Source: JBHHXG01 sp046756985
Lineage (GTDB): Bacteria > Pseudomonadota > Zetaproteobacteria > Mariprofundales > Mariprofundaceae
NCBI GenBank assembly: GCA_046756985.1
Contig: JBHHXG010000036.1
Coordinates: 1-17,856 of the forward strand
Direction: 5' to 3'
Length of the DNA: 17,856 nt
Shown: in pieces, positions 7,485 to 14,257 of the stretch
How the letters are laid out: every line of letters starts with the position of its first letter
Numbering within the stretch: position 1 is the first letter of the stretch
Program-made: the position numbers and the translations under genes
The notes under the pieces: model-generated
Told to the model about the DNA's origin: nothing
The model's input: only the letters and a program-made list of their open reading frames with translations
Database searches by the model: none

Positions 7485-7952
7485 ATGAGAGTTTACCTTG
7501 TGCAGCATGGAGCGGCCAAAGACAAAGCTGAGAATCCGGAGCGCCCGCTTAATAACCAGGGGCGGGAAGATGTGGCCCGCGTCGCAGGCTTCCTGAGCCT
7601 GTTTGAAAGGCCCAGACCGGCAAGAATTCTGCACAGCGGTAAATTGAGGGCTGCGCAGACGGCGGAAATGTTTGCCGAAGGGTGGGGCGATCTACCTGTT
7701 GAGCATGCACTAGACCTCGATCCGAATGCCGATCCTTCAGCCTGGTCGGCGCATCTGGCCTCAATGAATGAAGATGTCATGCTTGTTGGCCACCTGCCGC
7801 ATATGCAGCGGCTTGCCGGAGTGCTGATCTGCGGCGATGCGGCACGTGAGGCCGTACGGTTCCGTAATGCCGGGGTCGTTTGTCTGGAAAGGGCAGATGA
7901 TGGCTGGTGTGTTCTCTGGCAGGTGAATCCGTCGCTGTTTTACGAAGCCTGA
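7485..7952 (+). CDS. sixA: SixA-type phosphohistidine phosphatase (histidine phosphatase superfamily)
   Basis: A 155-residue cytosolic member of the phosphoglycerate-mutase-like histidine phosphatase superfamily. E. coli SixA removes phosphate from phosphohistidine in phosphotransfer proteins such as PtsN-system NPr or ArcB. The catalytic motif is VQHG with His8, where most members have RHG; LVQHG with PERPLNNQGREDV matches the SixA branch. The HSGKLRAAQTAE segment at 50-61 and VGHLPHM with the second histidine at 103 complete the active site. ATG 7485 is chosen over 7458 because TGGAGGT lies five bases upstream and the strand beginning MRVYLVQHG is the conserved start. The physiological substrate here is not evident from the neighbours. 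The gene is convergent with malQ. Confidence 0.85.
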   Translation: MRVYLVQHGAAKDKAENPERPLNNQGREDVARVAGFLSLFERPRPARILHSGKLRAAQTAEMFAEGWGDLPVEHALDLDPNADPSAWSAHLASMNEDVMLVGHLPHMQRLAGVLICGDAAREAVRFRNAGVVCLERADDGWCVLWQVNPSLFYEA

Positions 7953-7962
7953 ACGGCTTTTT
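7945..7962 (+). terminator. Short Rho-independent-like terminator at the end of the sixA-like gene
   Basis: AAGCC at 7945-7949 pairs with GGCTT at 7955-7959 around a five-base loop that contains the stop codon, and the descending arm runs into a five-base T tract (7958-7962). It would end + strand transcription in the 15-base gap before the convergent malQ stop. The stem is short, so efficiency is doubtful. Confidence 0.4.
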
Positions 7963-7967
7963 CCGAA

Positions 7968-9437
7968 TCAGCGTCCGTAGAGATAATTCAGATGCCTGGC
8001 CCTTGCCCAGATATCTGCCGGCGCAGGCTGTTGCATGCGCCATTTCCAGTTGTCATCAACTGTGCCGGGTGTGTTCAGGCGAGCCTCACTGCCCAGCGAT
8101 AGCAGATCCTGCATCGGAATGATGGCCAGCTGTGCCACCGAATCGAGCGCGCAACAAATCAGAGGCCACGGCATGTCATCGGCGGATGCCTCCAGATAAT
8201 CCAGCAGATGTGCGCGCAGACGATCAGGTGCGTGCCGGAACCAGCCCAGTGTTGTGTCATTGTCGTGTGTGCCGGTGTAGACGACACTATCCAGCTCGTG
8301 ATTGTGGGGCAGGTAAGGGTTGTCGGCATCGCCGTCAAAGGCGAAGTGCAGCACCTTCATGCCAGGCAGACCAAAACGTTCCCTTAGCGGACGCACCTCA
8401 TCTATGAGATGCCCCAAATCCTCGGCGACAAGCGGCAGCTGGCCCAATCGGGTCTTCAATGTCTCCAGCAGTTCCACGCCTGGGGCCGGATGCCACTTCC
8501 CAATGCGTCCGTTCTGACTTTCGCCGGGGATGGCCCAGTAGGCCTGCAAACCGCAGAAATGATCGATGCGCAGCAGGTGCATGCGTGAAAACTGTATCTG
8601 CACCCGCTTCACCCACCAGTCAAAATCATCAGCCTGCATTTCATCCCAATGGTAAAGCGGGTTCCCCCAACGTTGGCCATCTTCGGAAAAGTGATCCGGC
8701 GGCACACCGGCTACTTCCTCACAAAGCCCCGCACCATTAATCGTGAAAAGCTGTTGATAGGCCCAAACGTCGGCGCTGTCATGTGCGACATAGATCGGAA
8801 GGTCTCCGAATAGCAACATACCGCGGGTCTCCGCATGCTTCTTCAGACGTTGCCACTGCTGTGCGAACAGGTATTGCTCGAAGATGGTCCGGTGAATGCT
8901 GCCAAGAAGCGTATGCCGTGCTTCGTTCAGGGCATCTGTGTGGCGATTCCTGAGGGCCTCCGGCCATAACCACCAGGGCAGACCGCTATGCGCCTGCTTC
9001 AGGGCCACAAACAGGGCATAATCATCAATCCAGTCAGAATGTTCCGCCTGAAATCGCTTGATATCTTCAGCGATTTCCGGGTTGTGTCCGGCTTCAGTCC
9101 AGAAACCGATCGCCGACTTTGTGCGTGCCGTTTCAAGCGATATATCCTTGCTGACAGCTGCGTCATAGTCAGCTTTATTCAGCCAGCCGCGATCAACGCA
9201 TTCACGCAGGTCGATCAGTTCCGGATTACCGGCAAATGTCGATAGCGTTTCGTATGGCGAACCATGCCAATGTGTGGGTCCAAGCGGCAGGAATTGCCAT
9301 ACCGAAAATCCGGCATCCGCCAAGTCATCAATAAATTTGTTTGCTTCCTCACCCAATACGCCGTTGGATAAAGGACCGGGAAGAGATGTGATATGCAGCA
9401 GAACGCCGGCGCGCCGGCGGTCAATCCAGTTGCTCAC
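7968..9437 (-). CDS. malQ: 4-alpha-glucanotransferase (amylomaltase, GH77)
   Basis: MalQ transfers alpha-1,4-glucan segments between malto-oligosaccharides and releases glucose; here it would recycle short glucans from glycogen turnover. The 489 residues match the usual short bacterial amylomaltase. GH77 landmarks are GVLLHITSLPGP at 11-22, the SPYETLSTFAGNPELIDL region at 60-77, LLRIDHFCG with nucleophile Asp292, VAEDLG with acid/base Glu339, GTHDNDTT with Asp392, and GSEARLNTPGT at 449-459. The start is a GTG at 9437 with only a weak GAG upstream. An out-of-frame ATG followed at once by TGA overlaps this GTG. It is the last gene of the leftward glgC-GH57-malQ operon, 14 bases after the GH57 stop. 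Confidence 0.95.
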   Translation of the reverse strand: MSNWIDRRRAGVLLHITSLPGPLSNGVLGEEANKFIDDLADAGFSVWQFLPLGPTHWHGSPYETLSTFAGNPELIDLRECVDRGWLNKADYDAAVSKDISLETARTKSAIGFWTEAGHNPEIAEDIKRFQAEHSDWIDDYALFVALKQAHSGLPWWLWPEALRNRHTDALNEARHTLLGSIHRTIFEQYLFAQQWQRLKKHAETRGMLLFGDLPIYVAHDSADVWAYQQLFTINGAGLCEEVAGVPPDHFSEDGQRWGNPLYHWDEMQADDFDWWVKRVQIQFSRMHLLRIDHFCGLQAYWAIPGESQNGRIGKWHPAPGVELLETLKTRLGQLPLVAEDLGHLIDEVRPLRERFGLPGMKVLHFAFDGDADNPYLPHNHELDSVVYTGTHDNDTTLGWFRHAPDRLRAHLLDYLEASADDMPWPLICCALDSVAQLAIIPMQDLLSLGSEARLNTPGTVDDNWKWRMQQPAPADIWARARHLNYLYGR

Positions 9438-9439
9438 AT
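9434..9439 (-). promoter_or_regulatory. Start-stop mini-ORF (ATGTGA) overlapping the malQ GTG start
   Basis: On the minus strand the malQ GTG start lies inside ATGTGA, a start codon followed immediately by a stop in another frame. Start-stop elements can trap initiating ribosomes. Here it may be coincidental, or it may lower or couple malQ translation. There is no strong Shine-Dalgarno for either start. Confidence 0.25.
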
Positions 9440-9451
9440 GCGGCTCACGTT

Positions 9452-11140
9452 TTAAGTCGAACCCCTGCGCATCGTGCCGCCACCCTCGGCCTCGCCGCCG
9501 CCTGTCGAAATAGGCTCTTCGAGGCTTGCGGGTACAGGCGATCCGATCAGATGATAAAGTTTCTTCAGATGCTGTCTGTACAACTGGTCGAAATCGCGAA
9601 CAGCCCCGGAAGGGTTGTAATCACCGAACCACCAGCACCAGTCGGAACCCTCGCAAATGCGAAGCTGCTCGGCAGCTGCCCGCTGTTGCTCAGCGGGGAG
9701 TTTGTCATAAGCCGCATCGAAGTCCTTTTTCGCCTCAATGAGCAACTCCCAGCCGCGTGTTTTGGCGGCATCGCCAATCCAGGTTGCAAAATTGCCATAG
9801 ACCCACGAACCCGGAACAAGATGATCCAGTCGATGACGGGCCGGATGCACATCGAGAAAATCGCTGTAGGTCGTAAGCTCATAGTCGGGGTGTTCGTTGA
9901 TGGCCTGATACAGCTCGGTCAGGAAGGGGATGCCGTTTTCATGAAAGTGCTCCCAGGCATTTTCGCCATCCATAATGATGGAGACAATTGGTGCATCCAT
10001 ACCCTGGGTGCGATGATGGATGCCCGCCAGCTCATGCACGAAGTTGGCCACTGCATCTTTTGTGTCCCAGCGCGAATATTCAAAGCCGATCAGGTCCGAC
10101 AGATGATCATCGCGGAAAAAACAGGTGATCTGCTCATCACCCTCGCCGACCAGCCATGGCTGATACAGATCACGGCTTCCCTGCTGCTCACGCAAATTGC
10201 GTTTAAGCGAATGATGCAGCACCGCTTCACCGGTGGCGCACCAGGAAAAACCTTCTCTGCCAAACAGGGCCAGTGCATCTTCAGATACAGCGCCTTCGGC
10301 CGGCCAGCACCCTGCAGATTTCCGGCCAAATATATCTTCATGCGCTGATACAGAGCGCCGGATATGATCCAGAGCACGTTCTTCGCCACCCGGGTAGGGC
10401 TCATCGGGTATCAAGGCATCGGCAACGGTTTCACGGGCCGTACTGAAATCCAGCATCAGCGGCAGAATGGGGTGGGCATACGGCGTCGTGGACAGTTCGA
10501 TTTTTCCTGCTTCGGCCAGCTTGCGGTATTTTTCCGGAATATCATCCAGCAATCCAGCGATCAGGGTGATCAGGTCGCGGCGGTCCTGATAGGTGAAGCC
10601 CTTGCCCTTCTCGATCAGGCGCCGGGCAACGAAATTGCTCTGGCGCACCGTTTCACCCAACCAGGCCAGATGATACCAGGTGACCATGTCGGTAAAATAA
10701 TTGGCGCCCAGGTAATCGGTTCCTTCATCCTGACGTGCATGTTCGGCCAGATGCCAGACATGCCTGTATGCGGCATAACGATGCATATTGCGTTCGTGAT
10801 TCAGGCGGAAACAGCAATCCAGCAGGTATTTTCGCTCTGCTTTTGTGAGGTCACCATCCTGATGGGCCAGTGCCTTCAGAAGCGGATCGGGAAGCTCGCC
10901 GCTGTTATCCAGCCAGCGCCGTATCCGAATAGCATAATCCTCGATTTGCGCCGTGAGTGACGGAACGAAATTAACGATAGCCCTTGCTCCCGGAACCTGT
11001 TCCAGAATAACGGCCATGTCGGTGTATTCCTTCATCGCATGCAGATAAACCCATGGCAGGTGATATTGCCCCGATTCTGCTTCGCGATAGAAAGGCTGGT
11101 GCATATGCCAGTAAAAAACGACAGATAAAGGTTTGCTCAT
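9452..11140 (-). CDS. Glycoside hydrolase family 57 protein (alpha-amylase/alpha-glucan hydrolase type)
   Basis: A 562-residue cytosolic GH57 enzyme, presumably hydrolysing alpha-1,4 or alpha-1,6 bonds of glycogen or maltodextrins; GH57 also includes branching enzymes and glucanotransferases, so exact activity is open. The conserved regions appear in order: WHMHQP at 11-16, the TTPYAHPILPL segment at 218-228, GCWPAEGAVS at 277-286 with nucleophile Glu282, and IIMDGENAWE at 388-397 with acid/base Asp391. A Trp-rich DWCWWFGD at 500-507 precedes a helical domain. The last 20 residues are a Gly/Glu-rich tail. There is no signal peptide, so it acts inside the cell. No Shine-Dalgarno is evident at ATG 11140; a five-codon ORF ends in ATGA overlapping this start. 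It lies between glgC (27-base gap) and malQ (14-base gap), which implies one transcript. Confidence 0.92.
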   Translation of the reverse strand: MSKPLSVVFYWHMHQPFYREAESGQYHLPWVYLHAMKEYTDMAVILEQVPGARAIVNFVPSLTAQIEDYAIRIRRWLDNSGELPDPLLKALAHQDGDLTKAERKYLLDCCFRLNHERNMHRYAAYRHVWHLAEHARQDEGTDYLGANYFTDMVTWYHLAWLGETVRQSNFVARRLIEKGKGFTYQDRRDLITLIAGLLDDIPEKYRKLAEAGKIELSTTPYAHPILPLMLDFSTARETVADALIPDEPYPGGEERALDHIRRSVSAHEDIFGRKSAGCWPAEGAVSEDALALFGREGFSWCATGEAVLHHSLKRNLREQQGSRDLYQPWLVGEGDEQITCFFRDDHLSDLIGFEYSRWDTKDAVANFVHELAGIHHRTQGMDAPIVSIIMDGENAWEHFHENGIPFLTELYQAINEHPDYELTTYSDFLDVHPARHRLDHLVPGSWVYGNFATWIGDAAKTRGWELLIEAKKDFDAAYDKLPAEQQRAAAEQLRICEGSDWCWWFGDYNPSGAVRDFDQLYRQHLKKLYHLIGSPVPASLEEPISTGGGEAEGGGTMRRGST

Positions 11141-11154
11141 CTTAAGAAATCCAT
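11137..11154 (-). other. Five-codon upstream ORF coupled to the GH57 start
   Basis: On the minus strand ATG 11154 opens a five-codon frame (MDFLR) whose TGA overlaps the GH57 ATG as ATGA, the arrangement typical of translational coupling. The mini-ORF itself has no clear ribosome binding site, so translation is unproven. Confidence 0.2.
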
Positions 11155-11167
11155 GATGCGGGGTGAT

Positions 11168-12433
11168 TTAAACGTGGTGTATCTGCTGGCCCAGCATTTC
11201 AGGCGTCACCAGTGTAATGCCGTTTTCCGATACATAGAAACGCTTGGCATCTTCTTTGGCATTCTCTCCAATAACAGTTTCTTCAGGGATGACAGCGCCC
11301 TTGTCGATAACACATCGCCTGATACGGCAATCACGCCGGATTTCGACTTCCGGCAGAATGACGCTTTCTTCCACATTGGCGTAGGAATGAATACGCACAT
11401 TGGAAAACAGGATGGATTTACGCACGCTCGAGCCGGTAATCAGGCAGCCGCCGGAAACCAGTGAGTCAATGGCCTGTCCACGCCGGTCCTCATCGTCAAA
11501 GGCGAATTTGGCGGGAGGAAGCTGTTCCTGGTCGGTCCAGATAGGCCAGCTCTTGTCATAAAGATTCAGCTCCGGGTTCAGGGTGGCCAGGTCCATATTG
11601 GCCTCCCAGTATGCATCAATGGTCCCGACATCACGCCAGTACTGTGGAGCGCCTGTGTTGGCATTCATAAAGCGGAACGCAAAGGCGTTGGCATGCTTGA
11701 TGGCATGCGGAATCAGATCATTGCCAAAATCATGAGTGGATGACTTGTCCTTGGCATCCTCGAGCAGCCGCTTACGCAAATATTCTGTGCTGAACACATA
11801 TATACCCATCGAACCCAGCGCCTGCTCCGGATCGTCCGGCATCGGCTTGGGTTTTTCCGGTTTTTCGGCAAATTCGACGATCCTGTTTTCGTCGTCAATA
11901 TCCATGACGCCAAAGGCGCTTGCCTCCTTGAGTGAGACGGGGATGCAACCCACGGTAATATCAGCGCCCTTGGCTACATGAGCAGCGATCATTTTGCCGT
12001 AGTCCATTTTGTAGATATGGTCACCGGCCAGGATCACGACGAATTCAGGCTCATAGTGCCGGATAATATCGAGGTTCTGATAGACTGCATCGGCTGTGCC
12101 TTCATACCAGCCGCCGCCAAGACGCTGCTGGGCGGATAACACTTCCATGAATTCGCCAAACTGACCGGAGAGAAAGCTCCATCCGCGCTGCAAATGGCGC
12201 TGCAGCGAATGCGACTTGTACTGGGTCAACACTGAAATGCGGCGAATACCGGAGTTAATGCAGTTGGAAAGCGGGAAATCAATGATGCGGAACTTGCCGC
12301 CGAATGGCACCGCCGGCTTGGCCCGCCATTCCGTCAGGCCCTTCAGGCGGGAGCCCTTGCCTCCAGCCAGCACCAGCGCCACGGTGTTGGCAGTCAGCCG
12401 GCTGATATTGCGTTCCATATTCGGTGATCCCAT
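11168..12433 (-). CDS. glgC: Glucose-1-phosphate adenylyltransferase (ADP-glucose pyrophosphorylase)
   Basis: GlgC makes ADP-glucose from ATP and glucose-1-phosphate, the committed and usually allosterically controlled step of bacterial glycogen synthesis. The 421 residues compare with 431 in E. coli. Landmarks are the nucleotide loop LAGGKGSRLKGLT at 22-34, the activator-binding RAKPAVPFGGKFRIIDFPLSNCINSG region from 37, EGTADAVYQN at 111-120, AGDHIYKMDY at 136-145, FAEKP at 188-192, the GTIDAYWEAN substrate segment at 270-279, and a C-terminal left-handed beta-helix. Retention of the RAKPAV lysine suggests the fructose-1,6-bisphosphate-type activation of the proteobacterial enzymes. ATG 12433 has GGAGG seven bases upstream. 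It is the first gene of the leftward operon and divergent from the phosphoglucomutase gene. Confidence 0.97.
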   Translation of the reverse strand: MGSPNMERNISRLTANTVALVLAGGKGSRLKGLTEWRAKPAVPFGGKFRIIDFPLSNCINSGIRRISVLTQYKSHSLQRHLQRGWSFLSGQFGEFMEVLSAQQRLGGGWYEGTADAVYQNLDIIRHYEPEFVVILAGDHIYKMDYGKMIAAHVAKGADITVGCIPVSLKEASAFGVMDIDDENRIVEFAEKPEKPKPMPDDPEQALGSMGIYVFSTEYLRKRLLEDAKDKSSTHDFGNDLIPHAIKHANAFAFRFMNANTGAPQYWRDVGTIDAYWEANMDLATLNPELNLYDKSWPIWTDQEQLPPAKFAFDDEDRRGQAIDSLVSGGCLITGSSVRKSILFSNVRIHSYANVEESVILPEVEIRRDCRIRRCVIDKGAVIPEETVIGENAKEDAKRFYVSENGITLVTPEMLGQQIHHV

Positions 12434-12575
12434 CCTGATGCCTCCAACCCAAGCGTTAGCGGAATCCTATCATTATGGTCTTGCCCAAGCCATGAGAAAT
12501 TAGCAGATTGGATGCGGCGATGAATTACTGCTAGCCTGTGGAGAAGCGCAGAAGGACGGCAGCCTGGAGGGGATT
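12434..12575. promoter_or_regulatory. Divergent glgC / pgm intergenic control region
   Basis: This 142-base gap separates the two arms of the glycogen cluster and must contain leftward (glgC) and rightward (pgm) promoters. Both genes have strong Shine-Dalgarno sequences at its edges. I find no pair of hexamers close to the sigma70 consensus and no clear palindrome; the centre is more AT-rich than the flanks. A shared regulator site here would coordinate both arms, but none is identifiable by eye. Confidence 0.5.
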
Positions 12576-14210
12576 ATGCAGGCCATAACCCGGACAACAC
12601 AACCCTATGACGATCAGCGACCGGGCACTTCCGGACTACGGAAGAAAGTCAGGGTATTCCAGAAAGAGAATTATCTGGAAAACTTTGTCCAGTCAGTTTT
12701 CGACGTTATCGGTGATTTTTCCGGGCAAACGCTCGTGGTTGGCGGTGATGGACGTTTTTATAACAGGGAAGCCATCCAGATCATCCTGAAAATGGCGGCA
12801 GCCAATGGTTTCATCCGCGTTCTGGTCGGGCAGGGCGGTATCCTGTCCACGCCGGCGGCATCCTGCGTCATTCGCAAACACCAGGCTTATGGCGGCCTGA
12901 TCCTGTCCGCAAGCCACAATCCGGCTGGCCCGGATGAAGATTTCGGCATCAAGTACAATATCGGCAATGGTGGGCCTGCGCCGGAGAAGGTGACTGAGGC
13001 GATTTTCGCCCACAGCCTTGAAATCAGTGAATACCGAATCGTTGAGGCGGATGATGTTCCACTTGATGCGGTTGGGACGCATCAGTTGGGTGATATGGAA
13101 ATTCAGGTGATTGATCCGGTGGCCGATTATGCCGAATTGATGCAGTCGCTGTTTGATTTTGATGCCACTCGCGTGTTGTTAACGAGTCCGGAATTCTCGA
13201 TGCGGTTTGATGCCATGCATGCTGTTACCGGGCCGTATGCGAAGGTGATTCTTGAGGATATGCTTGATGCGCCGGCCGGAACGGTTATGAATGCCGAACC
13301 GCTGGAGGATTTTGGCGGCGGCCATCCTGACCCCAATCTGACCTATGCGGAAGAGCTGGTGGATATCCTTTTTGCCGAGGATGCGCCGGACTTCGGTGCT
13401 GCTTCGGATGGGGATGGCGACCGCAACATGGTTCTGGGACAAAAATTCTTTGTTACCCCGAGTGACTCCCTGGCCGTTTTGGCGGCCAATGCGCATCTGG
13501 TGCCCGGATATCGAGATGGTATTGCCGGTGTCGCCCGCTCCATGCCCACAAGCGCGGCAGTGGATCGCGTTGCCGAAGAACTGGCTATTAATTGCTATGA
13601 AACACCGACCGGCTGGAAATTTTTTGGTAATCTGATGGATGCCGGCAAAGTCACGTTATGTGGTGAAGAATCATTTGGTACGGGTTCAAACCATGTGCGT
13701 GAGAAGGATGGGTTGTGGGCTGTACTGTTCTGGTTGAATATTCTCGCGGTGCGCAGGGAATCAGTTGAAACCATTGTGCGCGAGCATTGGGCGAAATTTG
13801 GCCGTAATTTTTACTCCCGGCATGATTATGAAGGCGTGGATGCCGACGCTGCCAACGAAATGATGGTACACATACGCTCCCGGTTCGACAAGCTGCCCGG
13901 TGACGTATTTGGCCAGCGTATCGTCAAGCTGTGCGATGATTTTGCCTACACTGATCCGGTCGATGGCAGCGAAAGTGTGGGGCAGGGCATCCGCATTCTG
14001 TTTGAAGACGGCTCACGTATCGTATTCCGTCTGTCGGGTACAGGAACAGAGGGTGCGACCGTACGCATCTATCTGGAGTCCTTTGAGCCGGACGCATCCC
14101 TGCATCACCAGGACGCACAGATCGCACTGGCGGATTTGATCGAGGCGGCCGGTATTATATCCAGACTGCATGAGCTGACCGGCAGAACAGAGCCCACAGT
14201 CATTACTTGA
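12576..14210 (+). CDS. pgm: Alpha-D-glucose phosphate-specific phosphoglucomutase
   Basis: Interconverts glucose-6-phosphate and glucose-1-phosphate, feeding GlgC or recovering glucose-1-phosphate from glycogen. The 544 residues carry all four active-site loops: TSGLRKKV at 18-25, ILSASHNPAG with the phosphoserine Ser113, the Mg2+ loop DGDGDRN at 278-284, the sugar loop GEESFGTGS at 363-371, and the phosphate-binding RLSGTGTEGATVR at 485-497. The TSGLRKKV and GEESFGTGS forms place it in the PGM1-like, glucose-specific branch rather than the phosphomannomutase group. Start ATG 12576 has GGAGGGG upstream. It is co-directional with glgB, 47 bases ahead of it, and divergent from glgC. Confidence 0.96.
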   Translation: MQAITRTTQPYDDQRPGTSGLRKKVRVFQKENYLENFVQSVFDVIGDFSGQTLVVGGDGRFYNREAIQIILKMAAANGFIRVLVGQGGILSTPAASCVIRKHQAYGGLILSASHNPAGPDEDFGIKYNIGNGGPAPEKVTEAIFAHSLEISEYRIVEADDVPLDAVGTHQLGDMEIQVIDPVADYAELMQSLFDFDATRVLLTSPEFSMRFDAMHAVTGPYAKVILEDMLDAPAGTVMNAEPLEDFGGGHPDPNLTYAEELVDILFAEDAPDFGAASDGDGDRNMVLGQKFFVTPSDSLAVLAANAHLVPGYRDGIAGVARSMPTSAAVDRVAEELAINCYETPTGWKFFGNLMDAGKVTLCGEESFGTGSNHVREKDGLWAVLFWLNILAVRRESVETIVREHWAKFGRNFYSRHDYEGVDADAANEMMVHIRSRFDKLPGDVFGQRIVKLCDDFAYTDPVDGSESVGQGIRILFEDGSRIVFRLSGTGTEGATVRIYLESFEPDASLHHQDAQIALADLIEAAGIISRLHELTGRTEPTVIT

Positions 14211-14237
14211 TAAATTAGTTTAATAATTTCTTATAAC
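14207..14237 (+). promoter_or_regulatory. Candidate promoter in the AT-rich pgm-glgB gap
   Basis: TTGATA at 14207-14212, overlapping the pgm stop, and TATAAC at 14232-14237 resemble sigma70 hexamers, but the 19-base spacer is long. The 47-base gap is strongly AT-rich compared with its surroundings. It also contains an all-AT six-base inverted repeat (AAATTA 14212-14217, TAATTT 14224-14229). It could give glgB a second promoter within the pgm-glgB unit. Confidence 0.3.
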
Positions 14238-14257
14238 ATCTTGAAAAGAGGAAAAAA

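Noticed and set aside
9551..10960. Long open frames on the plus strand (265 and 198 codons)
   Set aside because: Both are antisense to the GH57 gene, which carries all family motifs; no ribosome binding site or recognised domain.
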